64,000 bases of DNA from Kryptolebias marmoratus (taxonomy: Eukaryota > Chordata > Actinopteri > Cyprinodontiformes > Rivulidae), in NCBI RefSeq assembly GCF_001649575.2, contig NC_051439.1, forward strand, positions 12,538,754-12,602,753, read 5' to 3'. Under the pieces are notes generated by a model that was not told the DNA's origin, did not search any database, and was given only the letters and a program-made list of their open reading frames with translations. The position numbers and the translations under genes were made by a program. Positions 23,356 through 36,385 of this stretch are shown in pieces; within the stretch, counting starts at the first letter, position 1, and each line of letters begins with the position of its first letter.

Positions 23356-26300
23356 TCAGCACTCGGTCTCTTTAGTGTCAATGCGGTCCTGCCTCGTGAG
23401 GCGCCGCCGGTCCCTGGCTGACGGGTTCAGTTCGGTCAGATCCACGTAGGAGGATTTCGTAGCCGACGAGGAGGCTCCGGCGGTTGTGAAATCGTCCTCT
23501 GCCAGATGAGAGTCGCTGCTGGTGTCCTCCGGGATGGTGTCCATCCGCGGTGCTCCTGCGCTGTCCGGGTTGCCGGCGTAGCTCGGGCCGGGGTCCTGGG
23601 TACTGCTGGCCGCGGCCGGGGCCCGGGCCTGGCCCAGCTGCGGCGGAGACTGGGAGGAGGGCGCGGTCCGGTCGGCGGAGGAGTACGGAGGCGGGTGCTG
23701 CTTGAAGATGCGCACGGGCGCCGACTCGAGGTTCAGCTTGTCTTGACTCTGGAGGGTGAAACGGAGACGTGAGGAAAAGGCCCATCAGAGCAATCTGCCT
23801 CTGACTGAGGAGGGATCCATTCCTTTTATTTACCTCATTCTGTTCATGTCAGACCATCAAACGTGACCGAGAAAACATTTAATTACATTTAGGTTTTAAT
23901 CCCCTTTATCTGCCCCAAACCTAACCTGATATGAAGACGGGAATGAGTAAAGCAAACCTTTCTGCCTGTGGACATTTTGAGTTGTCAAACACAGATGGAA
24001 CTGTTCGTCGTGGCTGCTGCCTTTTTACGGGTAGCGGCGCGTCTAAATGGAGTTAAGTCGCCAGCAGTTCCGTCATTTTGCACCTGAGCTCATCCTGTAC
24101 TGGCAAGTCAAAATGTCGGCGGAGGGAAAGGTCTACAGAGGAATGCACCCTCAGTCTCAACATCTTCCCAGTGAAGCCCAGAAGCTGGACTCGATGCAGG
24201 ACAGATGAGCAAAACGGATGGATAAAAAATAAATAAAATAAAAGGACAGCCACCTGCAGAACATTCCACCCTCTTCTCGAGACTTTGACAGCACCGGATG
24301 CAAACTTAAAACGTCGACACACGCCATCCGATTTCACAAAAAAATAAAAGAAAATAAAAAAACAACTTTAATCCTCTCGTTGTTTTGAATACTCCTAAAA
24401 TGCAATCTTGCTTCCTTGAGGTAATTTCTGATCAGATGAGGCATCTGTGCCCGAGAACACAGCCTTCCTTCCTCACTTTATCCGTCTGATGAAGATGAGT
24501 CGTGCGGCTCGATCAGTGATTACGTCAAAGAGAAAGTGACTGCAGGAGTATCCCAAACTGGGGGCGGGTGGAAGGGGGGTGACGGGGGGTGGGGCCACTG
24601 ACCATGCTCTCAATGGCAACACGTCTCAACATCAGGATGTGGCGCGAACACACTCACCTATGGCGGCAGCTCTACTACAAACCTCCACCATCTGCTGCAG
24701 TTCCGGGGCAAAGAGTGATGGACAAGTGATTCAGAGAAGCCGGCAGGGACAGCACGGCAAAAAAAAAAAAAAACTACGGCTTGTCTGAGCACTTCTTCAA
24801 CCGGTTCTACACCGTGGGACGACTGATCAGGAGTCTGACCACCTTACGTCAATTAAAAGGCATTAATTTAACGAAATAGCTTGTGTTTTACAAAGCGCTT
24901 AGCCAATAGGATCAGATTTGGTTCACAGAGGTCAGAAACACGAGCCAACAATCGGGCAATTTGCGAATAATATTGAATATCTTGCGTTCTCCGATGGCAC
25001 TAAAGTACAGAACTTTTCCCTCAGATTTGAATCTATAAAATATAGTCCCAGTAAATAAAAAGAGAACATGAAAACACTGCATAACCAGTATGTTTTTAGA
25101 GCCTTAAAATGATGAAAATATAAGCATAAAAGTAAAACTCTAATAAAAACTTAGACAACACATTTTCAGCCTTGTTCCAACTGCTGACAAAGCCTGAATT
25201 TAGTTGTAAAAAGTGTAATAATTTAATTATCTCAAGTTTAATTATGTTGCAGCACAACAGTTGACAATCCCCCATCATGCACCTGGTGCTTCCTTGTTGA
25301 TTAAAGATGTCAGCGCTCCAAAAAGCAAACATTGGGTTGAATTAGTTTGGTTAGTGTGGCAGCAAGGCTTGTATGCTGGATACAGATTATTATACCAGAT
25401 TATAGAAAGAACTTACACTCTGAGGGTGGTATAAGCTCTCTTCATACTGCTGGTCAAGACGTTTGTCCTTCAGGGGAAAGCAGAAGAATCGCAGCACCGT
25501 TAGCGTTTAAGCTGAACTGATTCGAAGGACAGCAGGAATTATTTCGAAGCTCTTACCACAAAGTGAACCAGGATGCTGAGAGGAATCCAAACGATGAGGG
25601 AAAACACCACCACCGAGCCAACAATGTTGTCAGCCAGGAACTTCCCTGATGTGGACAGGACGACGGCGCAGGCGAGAAACAAAATGGACGAAAAAAAACA
25701 CAAAAATCCGGGTCAGACTCTGATTAGGCGTTCCCTCCCGGAAAGCTCGGTTAGCTCTCGCACATTCCGCGCTCACCGAACGTGTTGATGTCCAGTTTGT
25801 CGATAAAGTCCCACAGCCTCTCGATCACGTCCTGCACCTGCTTCATGCACTTCCCCTGTTTCGGACACAGAGCGGTCGGAATGAACGTAACAGCCGCGCG
25901 CCTTGTGAAAAAGCGAGAACCGGACGTGTGGCGACTCACGTTTCCGTCACAGAACCCCACGGTGCAGGGTTTGCCTTTGCGAAGGTTAATGAAGCTGCCG
26001 TTACTCTGAAGAAACGGAGAGCAGGTGCCGTTTTTTCCCCTGCAGCAAACCTTGCAGGAGTCGTTTGTATCTGCAAGGGAAAAATAACGGAGTATTTAAA
26101 TTCACTGAGAACAAACAAGTAATAGAAAGAGTCAGACAAAATACAACCACTGGGATAATATTCGACTAAACCTTTTGGAACAATGAGTTTGTTTTAAGGA
26201 ATAAAACAATCAGAAGCAACAGAGTCCATTAAAATGCTTAGCTTCACTTTTCCAGCTCTGATTTTGCTCGTCTCCTCCTCAAACAGTTCGTCTCGGCATT

Positions 26301-28253
26301 ATTTAAAGTGTTCACCCTGTCCAGTTAGAGCTCTGCAAACCTTCCGGTCCTCCTGTAAAGACGCTCATTACCATTGCAGGCGCAGGAGATGAGGTTCTTC
26401 TCAGCCTCGCAGAAGGGGTTGCACTCTCCTTTGTGGCAGCGGCCATTGTCGACGCAGATTGTGCCATCTTCGGCGTTCTCCGGAGGTGGACACTGACTGC
26501 TGTTGCCTGCGAGTTGAGGAAAAGGATGACGCACTTAATTATGTTTTGGTTCTGAACATGTAAGAGAGTGGTACGTTCCTCTATAACAGAGCGGCTCACC
26601 TGTGCAGGAAGATATGCCTTTACAGGTGGCGTTAATGGCCTCCTGGCACCTCCTTCCTGCCTGCTCATACTGGCACTTCCTACAGCAGGGGCTGTTCCTG
26701 TCGCTGCGGGAACACAAGTTGATCCGTCGCCTGAGCACTTTTGGTTTTTTAAGGTTTGACGAGCGAACAAATTTGACCCGACTTTCCGTGTAACCTGCCT
26801 GCACTTGGCGCCGCTTTTGAACTTGCAGTCCGGGGAGCAGCAGGCGTCGTCGCCGAGGTGGAGCAACCCGGGGTCGCATTCCTCCCCGTCCTCCACCCTG
26901 GAGTTCCCGCAGACCTTGCTGTTCCTCTCCTTGAAGCAGCGGGGAGCTTTGATGCGCAGCGTCTTGCCAACTGAGATCTTGCTGCAGTTGGAGAAGTGCT
27001 TTCGGGAGGGAAGGAGAAGCAGATGACCTTTAGGGGTTTTAGCGCAAATATATGTTTATAACGGGACAAGACGAGGCACTGAAAATGTCAGACTGCACAG
27101 CTGGACACCTCAGGGGTCAAAGATGATGCCTGTTGATTTCAAGGCTCATGGGGTCAAAGGTCACAGGTAACCCCTTAGTTAAAAACTCCTCTCTGCTCCT
27201 ACGTGTGGCCCTTTTGTTTCCTCCGCCAAGGAATTTTCTGTTTTCTGTCATTTGTCTGTCTGTTAGCAAAGATCAGGTAAAAAACTAACAAACAGATTCG
27301 GAGGAAATGATCAGAAAATGTTGGAGTTGTCCCAAAAAAAACCCAATGGATTCAATTTTCGTCACGCTGTGGCCGTGGCGGAGGTTTGCGCTCTCTGAGT
27401 GCTTCAAGTTCATACTTCATACTGGTGTGTCGACTCTGATTATGTAAAACACAGAGCAGCAGCTGAAAACACTCCTGTTATAGTTGCCGGGGCATGATAG
27501 CACTTCTGTAGCAGCGCAGTTGTTACTAACTTGATGAAAAGGGCTGCTTTTATTTGTAGTTTCCCTGAGGATACCGTGCCGTTTCAGAGCTTATCAAGGT
27601 AACAAATGGGCTACTTTGTAATAAAAGGACGGCGCAAGGGAGAAGTTACAGAAACGTATGTGACGCCTGACAGGAAGGTGAGGTTGTAGCTGAGGCTAAA
27701 ATGTCTTTATGGTGTAATTTTCTCACATTTATTTGACTCAAACAAGGTAAAAAGAACGACTTGAATCAGCAGATAACTATGTAAAGACAACAATTAAGAA
27801 AAGTGTTTCAAAGTACTTTAAATGGAGAGAAAACAGCACAGCACTCAAAACAAGCCTATTGCTTGAGCTGCTTGGGTATGAAAGTAATACTTCATAATTA
27901 TGGCATTTTGAGGCAAAAACATAAGCAGTTTTAAAAGAGAACATAATATGTCTCAGTCCTTTTAAGAGCTGATCATATGCAGGCTGAAAACCCTGCTGCA
28001 GTTCCTGTCAGTCTGGTAATGTTGCTGCACCAGTTCAGACTTGTTCCTTCTCGTAGGTGATGCATGCTGTAAGATCACGGTTCGGATCGCTTGTGCAAAA
28101 TGTAACAGAAGGGCACCAGAGGCGTCATTCAAAGACGACAGATTAATAGAAAGCGGCTGAAAAAATAAAGCTGCAGAGCAACGAAGTGCTTGGCAGCAGC
28201 ATTAAACGCAATAACACCCAGGTTTGGTGCTTCTTCTCCTTTAAGAGTGGTCA

Positions 28254-28287
<34 letters not shown>

Positions 28288-31200
28288 AAAAGAAAATACT
28301 CCCAACGGTTAAACATGCCGTCAAGTCATGTGCATGTGGGCTGTGGAGGCCAATGGTGGAGGAGGCGCATCACATTTCTGTGTCATATTTCACAGGAACA
28401 ACTGACTCAACTGTAAAGGCTTTCTGTAACATCTGAAAAGCATTTCAGATCAGATTTTGTATCCAACTCGACGTAGATCGCTGGAAACCAAACACACAGC
28501 GGCGACGTGTCGAACCGGGTACCTTGTTGTTGAAATGGTCTCCGCTCACAGCGATGGGGTACATGACGTACTTCCCCCCGTTGTCGTCGCTGGGAGCGCA
28601 GGACGGGATGTTGTCGGGATCGTGCTCCGCTCCGAAGTTATGACCCAGCTCGTGAGTCGTCACCAGGTCCGCTTCCTGTGGAGCCAACGAACCCGCCGCG
28701 TTTCAGCACAGCATTTTCCACTCAATTCAGTCCCTGATTAGTCATCTCCGAGTGTTAGCAATACGGCAGCCGTGGCAACATTTTCATAGCGATTCAAATT
28801 TACAGCACAAGCCATCGGTCCCCACAACACCCACACGAAAGATGCATCTGCTCCACTCGGAGCATTAACTTGGCTGCGTGACATGTTGCGTAACGTCTTG
28901 GCTGAAATCTAGTGCACAGACCTTTGTGAGGATAGTTTTGCCGTAGTTCTTGGTGCTGGTCAGGCCCGTGTTGAGGTAACTGCGTTTCTTGGCAGAGTGG
29001 GACGGGAGGTAAGCTACGACATGACAAGAACCAAAAAAGAAACATCTCAGATTATCTGGGGATGCAAGCAGCACTGCAAGTGTTCTTTTTCTTTGTGAAT
29101 TTAGCCACTCTTCGCCTCCATAAGTAAGAAGGGACATTCTGTGTGCGATTTGTTTTAATGGTCCAACATCGTGGACCACGTTAGTGCGGTATCTGATCGA
29201 AACGGAGCTGGATTTGTGAGGTGAGGCTTACATTCTGAGCAGATGCCACCCAGTGGGTGAGGTCTGGATGGAGCCACGTAGGCCAGCCCCAGAGTCCCCA
29301 TATCAAAATCCTGGTATGTGAAGAGGTGGGCCAGACACACAGAGGAGGCGTTGTCTGCGATGTCTGAGCTGAATTGCTATTAGACCCAAAGAGAATTAAC
29401 TATTATCGTTTGCTAACAATACCGACAAACGGTAACGGTTCAGGTTTTCTTCATAATAACAACAATTTACCTCAAATGCATATAATCCAGCGGTAACACA
29501 TTTCTCGAGAAGCTGATATTGGCTTGAAATCTCACTTCACGACTCATTTTGCATTTTCTTTCAGTGCTGACAGATTTATTTTAACGTTTAAAGTCTCATT
29601 CTGTCCAAAGATCTTTCCCGAAACAAACATCTCGCTGAACTTTAAACGCCACGACGCCAAGTTTCTCCTCGCTTCCTCACCTCCAAGAGTTTCTTGACAT
29701 CCCAGAAGTCCTTTCCCTTATCGGGGCTGTCCTGCATGTTGTAGTGGACCCAGCCAATGCAATTAGAGCCATGGGGACACTCTGTCGGCGCTTTGTTAAT
29801 AACAATCTGACGAGAACAACCAAAACATGTGAGGAACAATTCGAGCGCAGCTGCTGCGAGCTAATGAAAGTCTAAATTATTAATAAGAAAGTAACGGCGC
29901 AGCTCCTTCTGTGCTGGTTCAGAAGTTACACATTTGAAACAGATTTTTTAAGACGGATGAGACGAACAGCCCTAATGCGAATCACACACATTAGGTTGTT
30001 AAAAATAGCATCAACTCTGATCTGTAGCAGCTATTTTTTGCATATTTAAGGAAGACAAGGAGATGAGCCATCTGTTGCTGTAACAGTACAAATTCTTCTT
30101 TATATTTATGGTTAATATAATTCAACACAAAATACACAGAGTAGTTTTTTAAAGCTGTTTTTTGGGGATAATTTTTTCCCTCTCAAGAGAAATAAAAGCC
30201 TCACAGTCCTTCCTCAAAAACGCTGCTCACAAACCCACCGAAGCGCCGAGTTATTTTCGACCTTGTTTCCGGGAGTGGCGCTGAATAAAGTGGAGCCATT
30301 ATTCAGCTGAGAGCACTAACGTCTGAAGCGGCAGCACAAACAGGGTTCAGGAGAAGAGCGGAAATCAGAGCCGACTGCACACCTGCTGGATCTGGACCCC
30401 GTAGCCCTTAAATTCCTCGTCCCAGGTGGTGTTCCTGTAAATGTCGTCGACCCGATCGATCAGCTCAATCTGCGCCGAGACGGAAAAAATGACGTTCAGA
30501 ACAACTAAATATCTGCTGCAGGGAATCACCGTCAGCGTTACGCTAACTCATTACAGCAAGCAGATGCATCAGAGCTAACATATTAAAGGGTTTTTTTCAG
30601 CAGTAATACATAAAAACCATCTGAATGCAGCATTGTGACGTCAGACCAGGTAGTTGAGAGTGACGCTCTCCTGTCCGCGGCCCATGTGCTGGTAGAAGCG
30701 GTAGTCTGCAACAAGCAGCAGGGAGCACGTATTCTTATTCGGGTCGTGGGTTTGTCTTTTCTCTCTGTGTTGTTTCTCTGCAAGGAAAAAAAAAACAGGA
30801 GGAGCAGTGAGGAGGTTGGAGTATTCAGACTTATACTACAGGGGAAAACATGAGCTTACATCGAGACAGACTGTCTGTAAATTCATTTAAAAAAGGACGA
30901 CATGCTCTGGTGTTGCATTGTTAATATCCCTCTTTTTCACATTTATAAAAATGTATTTTCCTTTAAAGTCCTGCCTCTGTTTGGGTTGGATTTAGACTGT
31001 ATGTTCAAGCTTAAATATGAAGCAAAAAGAAGTCTAGGCTTTATACTTTGATACGCAAACACGTTAGACAGAGGCACATAAACTTACCCCACAATCGACT
31101 CTTTAAACAATCAGTACAACAAAAAGACGCCATTCTGAGCATTACATCATACACTTCACTTGGCCCTACATTATTCAGAAGAGTGGGAGCGCTCGGCTCC

Positions 31201-34146
31201 GTCCTCCACAATAAGACGTGGGAGGCCGGTGCTGACTCAGACCCATCGCTCGGCAGCAGAGGCTTCATGAATTTTAATGCTTCCTCCAGATGAACCTTCA
31301 CCTCCACTCATCCAACCAGAAAACGGTGAGAGGTGTTGGAGATATCTCCTTCTCGCACATAAACACTGATATTTACATCTCCAGTGCTGCATAATAGGAA
31401 TAAACGTTTGATTTTCAGCATAACGTCTAAAGTGTGTTACAAAGAATATGTTAAAAAAAAGGCTGCTGAGCATTTTAACCAAATTCTCTACCTTAAGTTA
31501 TGCTTTTTCCATCTCTAAAAACAGGACGCAAAGTAGGTTGGATGGAAATGTACATTCATTCATGACTCTCCCATTTCCAGCCAAATAAACAGACGGCAGA
31601 ACTCACCGTCTTTGAGGTCCGCCTCCTCGTGCCTTTCCCATCTGCTCCTGGTATTCTGAGGCAGAAGATTCTCCGCATCTGCACTGATATAGCCGCACAC
31701 TCGAGGAGAAGCGATCCGGCTCAGGTTCTTGATGTCCTCCGATCGGTAAACCAGCAACCTGCCGTCGACCGGGGAATCTGTGAACCTCCACAAGGGCTGG
31801 ACGGCCCCAAGGAGGAAAGAAGACTGAATCAGGGAGGTTCTCTCACCAAAAAGAACGAGAGTTTAAGAGGAAAGGTAACAAGCTATGAAGCTCTAAAACA
31901 AGATGGGAGCAAAAAATGTTAAAAACATAAGCCAAGATTGAAAAAATGCCATGAACAGAAGCCACACATTGTTGCTTTTACATATATTTATGTGACTACA
32001 GATACACACAGACCGGTGCTATTCACTGGGAAGCTACACAGATTCAAAGGAGACAGCATTAAGTTTTCAGCTCCCCTCAGATGTTTACCTCTACGTTATA
32101 TTCTGCTTCATCTGTCAGGATATGAGCAGAAAACTCATCTCCATCGATGAGCGCCTGCACTCGTGAATTCTCCTCACCTAAACAAAAAGAAAGAACAGAA
32201 ATCATTATCACTCTGAGAGACAAAAAGTATCGAGGGAAGTGCTGTTTTGGGAGAAATGCCTCCATCGGCTCACCAACAACGTGTCCAGTGAAGTAGTTCT
32301 GAAGCTGAACGTCATATTTCTGCTCATTTCCGTTTTCATCGACAAACACAGCCTTGAAGTCGTCCGTAAAAAGGTCCGTGTTTGTGGTCAAGTAAAGCTG
32401 GAAATTTCTGCAGTTGGAAAAAATAAAAACGCAATATTTCATTTTGACTCATACATCAAATGTATGACAAATTCTCAGGAGTCACGCTGAACTTATGACA
32501 AATTACTTTCAATATAATTAAAGTTATTTCTTTTTTACCATATACAATACAAACGCTGTTGCCGTATTTGTGTTGAAAGACTCATTTGGTCTTTATCAAC
32601 TAGTTTTATTCAACATCAGCAGAGGTTATGCGCATTATATCGTCGCCAACGAGTCGCAGTGAGGTTAAAAGCCCAGAGAGAGAGAAAATGACCCCTGACT
32701 GAGTAATACTGAGCGGCTTGAAAAACAGAAAACAGAACTAAAATCAGGAAGAGCTGTTACATAATTGACTGCACTGACAGAATCAGCACAAATGTCCGCC
32801 GCATTCTTTTTATAAACTTCAAAAAAAGAGAAAGAAAGCAAGTAAAATGCTGCAATTTGAAACCCCAACGACAATCCCAGCATTAGAAAGGTGGATATGA
32901 AGAAAACATGGGTTTGTGTCGATAAATACAGCTTTCAAATCCAAAAATTAGCCCTTTAAATGGACGCTAAAGGTCCACAATCCAGGCTGCCGGACAAAGG
33001 AAAAATGGGAAACGGTAACAAAATGAGTAGACGCTGCAAAAAGGTGACTTGAGTTAACTGCAGAACAGCTAACCTGAGCAAAAATCGGAAAGCAAAGAGT
33101 CTGAACGAGTCTCAAAGCTGACTCTGAATGATTCACTTTCGCGTTTGTCTTCCCTCACTGTGACATTTAAACCTGTCACCATTAAAATCATTTTCACGAT
33201 GAGAGATTAAATGATTCTGTGTACGCTGTAGCAACACAGCGAGTAGGAGATGAACCTTCGTGGTTTACAAATACTTTCACAATCAGCAAAGAGGTTTGTG
33301 TTTCTGAAGCAACTGCAGGATGTAGGTGGTTTCTGCTTGTACGTTTAAAATTAATATACATAACCGCACAAACGGGACAACTAAAGAGCCAGTGTAGAGT
33401 GATGCTGTGAATCCTCGCTGGCCTCTAGATTCATATGGGATGAAATTGTCGACCTTTCTATGGGTCTAAAACACACTGATGTGGTTCAATACATTGTATG
33501 CTGCATACCAACCAGCAAACACTGAAGTCCACAGATTCAGCTTTAAATAAGTTTAGATGTGCATTACATTATTATGACAATGTTTGATCACTATTAGTCC
33601 ACTGGCGATTATATAAAAATGAAGAAATGCCATTAAATGTCACAGTTTGTTTCAAAAGCAGGCTGCTAAAAATAGTGTCAGGGTGATTTTTGTTTTAGTT
33701 AAGGTGATTCATCCTGTAAGATTTCCAAGAGACCAAAGGTGCAGGCAGGATGGGGCTTGTTTTTTTTTTTTTACCTGTGCAGGGCTCTGAAGCTCACCAG
33801 GCGCTCCAGGTGGGACCGGGTCTCGGTGTCCCTCTTCCTCACTGAGTGCAGCTTGAAGTCTGACAGGGGCAGCACCTCAAAATCTGACAGCATCGAGTTC
33901 AGGGGGTCTGGAAACACAGACAGTCGCACGGAAACAGTGGTCCGATAAGCCACAAGTTCACATTCACATGTGACAGGTTAAAAAAATTAGCTTTCATTTA
34001 CCCGGTTAGCCTGAAGCTAACGTTAGCTGAGTTGCTAGCTTACCGAACTCTGGGTTGTGTTCGTGATTATCCTCCGTCGTCACTCTTGGTTTAGTCGCCC
34101 CGTTTACCCAACAGGGAGCGAGAAGGACTAACAACAGGACCGTCAT
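23356..34146 (-). CDS. adam17: ADAM17 / TACE metalloprotease, 19 exons
   Basis: This is a membrane sheddase releasing TNF, EGFR ligands, Notch and others. Exons in order: 34146-34044, 33907-33775, 32407-32274, 32177-32089, 31796-31607, 30777-30647, 30469-30383, 29806-29681, 29376-29232, 29013-28922, 28675-28523, 26998-26799, 26703-26600, 26506-26372, 26070-25940, 25855-25777, 25645-25557, 25467-25417, 23748-23356. The total is 2565 nt (854 aa; human 824). Seen in order: signal peptide [16 protein letters not shown]; prodomain with Cys-switch SPRVCGY (Cys187); furin-type R-E-K-R at 221-224; zinc site [12 protein letters not shown] (His418 onward) and Met-turn YVMYPIA; disintegrin-like Cys-rich part ([16 protein letters not shown]); membrane-proximal [12 protein letters not shown] and CKVCC; CANDIS-like [20 protein letters not shown]; transmembrane [20 protein letters not shown]; tail ending KETEC. 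Exon 12 needs a GC donor (see findings). The tail carries PPPY (743-746). Teleosts often have two copies (a/b); which one this is cannot be told here. Confidence 0.97.
23749..25416 (-). other. adam17 intron 18
   Basis: This 1.7-kb intron separates the short juxtamembrane exon from the long tail exon. I see only AT-rich sequence, a poly(A) run near 24760 and random frames. Confidence 0.7.
26797..26798 (-). other. adam17: Non-canonical GC splice donor of adam17 intron 12
   Basis: Exon 12 ends AAGTGCAG and the intron begins GCAGGT. Using GC keeps the reading frame into exon 13 ([11 protein letters not shown]). The GT four bases downstream (CAG|GTTACA) would add four nucleotides and break the frame. 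Confidence 0.8.
26999..28522 (-). other. adam17 intron 11 with repeat fragments
   Basis: The 1.5-kb intron holds a long A run (about 28257-28285) and, near 27225-27310, a fragment sharing TGTCTGTCTGTTAGCAAA with the interspersed repeat seen at 56.5 kb. No exon is missing from the coding frame. Confidence 0.65.
32408..33774 (-). other. adam17 intron 2
   Basis: This is a 1.4-kb intron without recognised features. Frame continuity from FRALHR to NFQLYL shows that no exon is skipped. Confidence 0.7.
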
Positions 34147-34330
34147 TTTGTCGGCACGGCTCTGTCACCCGTAAGAATAAAAAATATTTTTAAAAAATTA
34201 AAAAAAAAAAATTCGACTTGTGTTGGCGGCTACTAACGCAGCGCTAACACGGAAGTGCTCCGAGTGGAAACATCCGGTTTGGTCAAATCCGGTAATAAGT
34301 GACAAAACGCTCTCACTAAAACTAGAAATA
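34147..34330 (-). promoter_or_regulatory. adam17: adam17 promoter / 5' UTR
   Basis: Directly upstream of the adam17 ATG (minus) lie a GC-richer patch with CGGAAGTG at 34250-34257 (on the plus strand, an ETS-type core) and two CATCCGG/AATCCGG elements at 34271-34293. No TATA box is seen. The interval is bounded by an AT-rich run. Confidence 0.45.
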
Positions 34331-34684
34331 TGACACTTCTGCTTTTTAAAGTGAAATAACCGTGTTAATAATAAATAGTACCAGTGAGGGAAGCTGTCGT
34401 ATATTTAAAACGTTATTACTTCTTTTTTTTAAACCCGTCAAAAGTACAAGACGACGCTTAGGTAACATTTGTTCAGCTGTTAGCTAAGATGTGGCTCACT
34501 GAACTTACAATGACCTTTTTATGGTCAGATATGAGTATTAACTGCAACCACTCCAAGTTCAGGGATTTATCACGAACTGAAAACAGTCTGATTTAAATAC
34601 CTTACTGTCTTTTAATTTGCAGGATAGAGAAGTGACACTTTCTGTGAAACTCCTGAGTGCTGAAAAGTTAAACTTAAAAGCAGA

Positions 34685-34950
34685 ACACTAGCTAAAAAGG
34701 GCAAAACATTAGCTAAAAATCAAAATGAGCAAACTGTTAGCTTAAAACTAAATGTACAAAAAGGCCAAGTACAAGCTAAATTAGAAAAACACAAGAGGAA
34801 AGCTAAAAAAAAGCAAAATGTTAGCTAAAACCTAAATTTAGCAAAATGGTAGCTAGAAGCTAAACGTAGCAGATTTTCAGCGAAAAGCAGCAAAAGGCTA
34901 GCTGACAGCTAAAGTAGCAGAAAAGTAGCTAAAAACTAAAAGTAGCATAA
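34685..34950. repeat. Degenerate AGCTAAAA tandem repeat
   Basis: The words TTAGCTAAAA, GTTAGCTTAAAACTAAA and TAGCTAAAAACTAAAAGTAG recur with irregular spacing of roughly 15 to 30 bases. The same sequence type in opposite orientation occurs at about 45288-45780. Confidence 0.7.
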
Positions 34951-35505
34951 AAATGACAAACATATGTATGAATGTACACTGAAGCAAATCTGAAAGAATG
35001 TTTTTGAAGCGCTCCCAGAGTATTTCTGTAGAATATATGTAAATAAAGTTAAATATTTTGAAACATAAATATTACAAAAGACAAAATTCATAGCTGAACA
35101 TTCTGATACATGAACAGCTAAAATGGCACAAAGCAGTTTGATTTTAAAAAAATGAAAAAAAATACAACATTCAGGCACTTAAAATGATCCATTTTTAACA
35201 GTAATTTATTGTGCCATAATACAAATACTTTGATTTTTTTTAAATCATCCATTTTTTTTTAATACCATATGCTTAATTCCTTTAAAAGTTCAGTTTTGTC
35301 AGTGAACATATTTAAATAAAAAACCTACAAAGCAGAGCCTGCACTTACGCGTTTTGTTTAAATCTCATTTGTTTTGTAATGTTCAATAGAAGTATAAAAC
35401 AAGAACCTCAAACATTAACCTTGGTGCTTGTAAGTTTTGAAATCATCTGATATGCAATGTGAGTGAAAACAAAGACATTAAACTTTGGCTTGGTTTATAA
35501 AATGT

Positions 35506-35511
35506 TTTATT
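35506..35511 (-). terminator. ywhaq: Candidate ywhaq poly(A) signal
   Basis: Minus-strand AATAAAACATTTTATAAACC lies 875 nt beyond the ywhaq stop. It would give a 3' UTR of roughly 0.9 kb, a reasonable length for a 14-3-3 gene. A second AATAAA on the minus strand near 36200 could serve a shorter form. Confidence 0.45.
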
Positions 35512-36385
35512 CATGTTAACATGGTAGATGCACCAGGATTCAAAAAGTTCCACAAGGCTCTCGGGGACTACAACTGAATCAATTACAAAACAATAGTGGT
35601 CCAAATCTCTAGTGACAATCACTGGACAGACTAGAAAATAATACCCTTGCAAGAGTGTGTACAAAACCGCATTGTTCCCATTCCAGTGTAATATCTGAAG
35701 AGGAGCGCTAAACTAGAATGTCTTCTCTTCAGGAGAAACGTCAGATAAGAGCCATAGATTTACCCCCAAACAGGTTTTAGTGAAAGAGTGGCATCGGAAC
35801 GAGACCAGGAAGTGAAAAGTTCAACCAATGAGAGCCACTTCTGCGTCGAAACTTTTTTTTTTTTTTTCAGCCAGCAAGTGCGGCTGGCTGGATTTCCCTG
35901 CGGCGTAGAAACTACGTCTTTGAACTCACACCTCGGCAAATGTAACAGCACCACGCAACCGTGTAGACACATACTGCAAAAAAAAATAAAAATAAAGTGG
36001 GGAAAACAAATTTATTCTTATATTTTGTTTCACTTCTTTGCCTCTAAAGTAAGCTGGGGAGGAGGGGATATAATCTAAGAGTATCGGATACTTTCTGCAG
36101 TCTAAACTGCAGAAGTGGGAAGGCCAAGAAGACAAACTAAAGGAATAAATGGTTCCTCTTTTCACCAAGTATTGTCCAAATCTGCTTTGCTGAAAGGATT
36201 TATTTATTTTTACTTTTTTGGTTCTTTATAACTCAATGGAATGAACTGGTGGAATGATTGAGTGAAGCATTAAGGAATAAAGAATACGTAAAAAGTTGGG
36301 TTTTTTTCTTCTTCTTTTGTTTCGTTTAGAGAGAGATAGAGATAGAGAAAGAGAGAATCCCAACAGGAAGGAGAACGTCGGCGCT
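35512..36385 (-). other. ywhaq: Putative ywhaq 3' UTR
   Basis: Non-coding sequence with T-rich and A-rich runs and a GAGAGA patch just after the stop codon. No other gene is seen. Confidence 0.45.

Noticed and set aside
26793..26795. GT donor (CAG|GTTACA) for adam17 exon 12
   Set aside because: It adds four bases and breaks the frame into exon 13, whose reading is fixed by [14 protein letters not shown].
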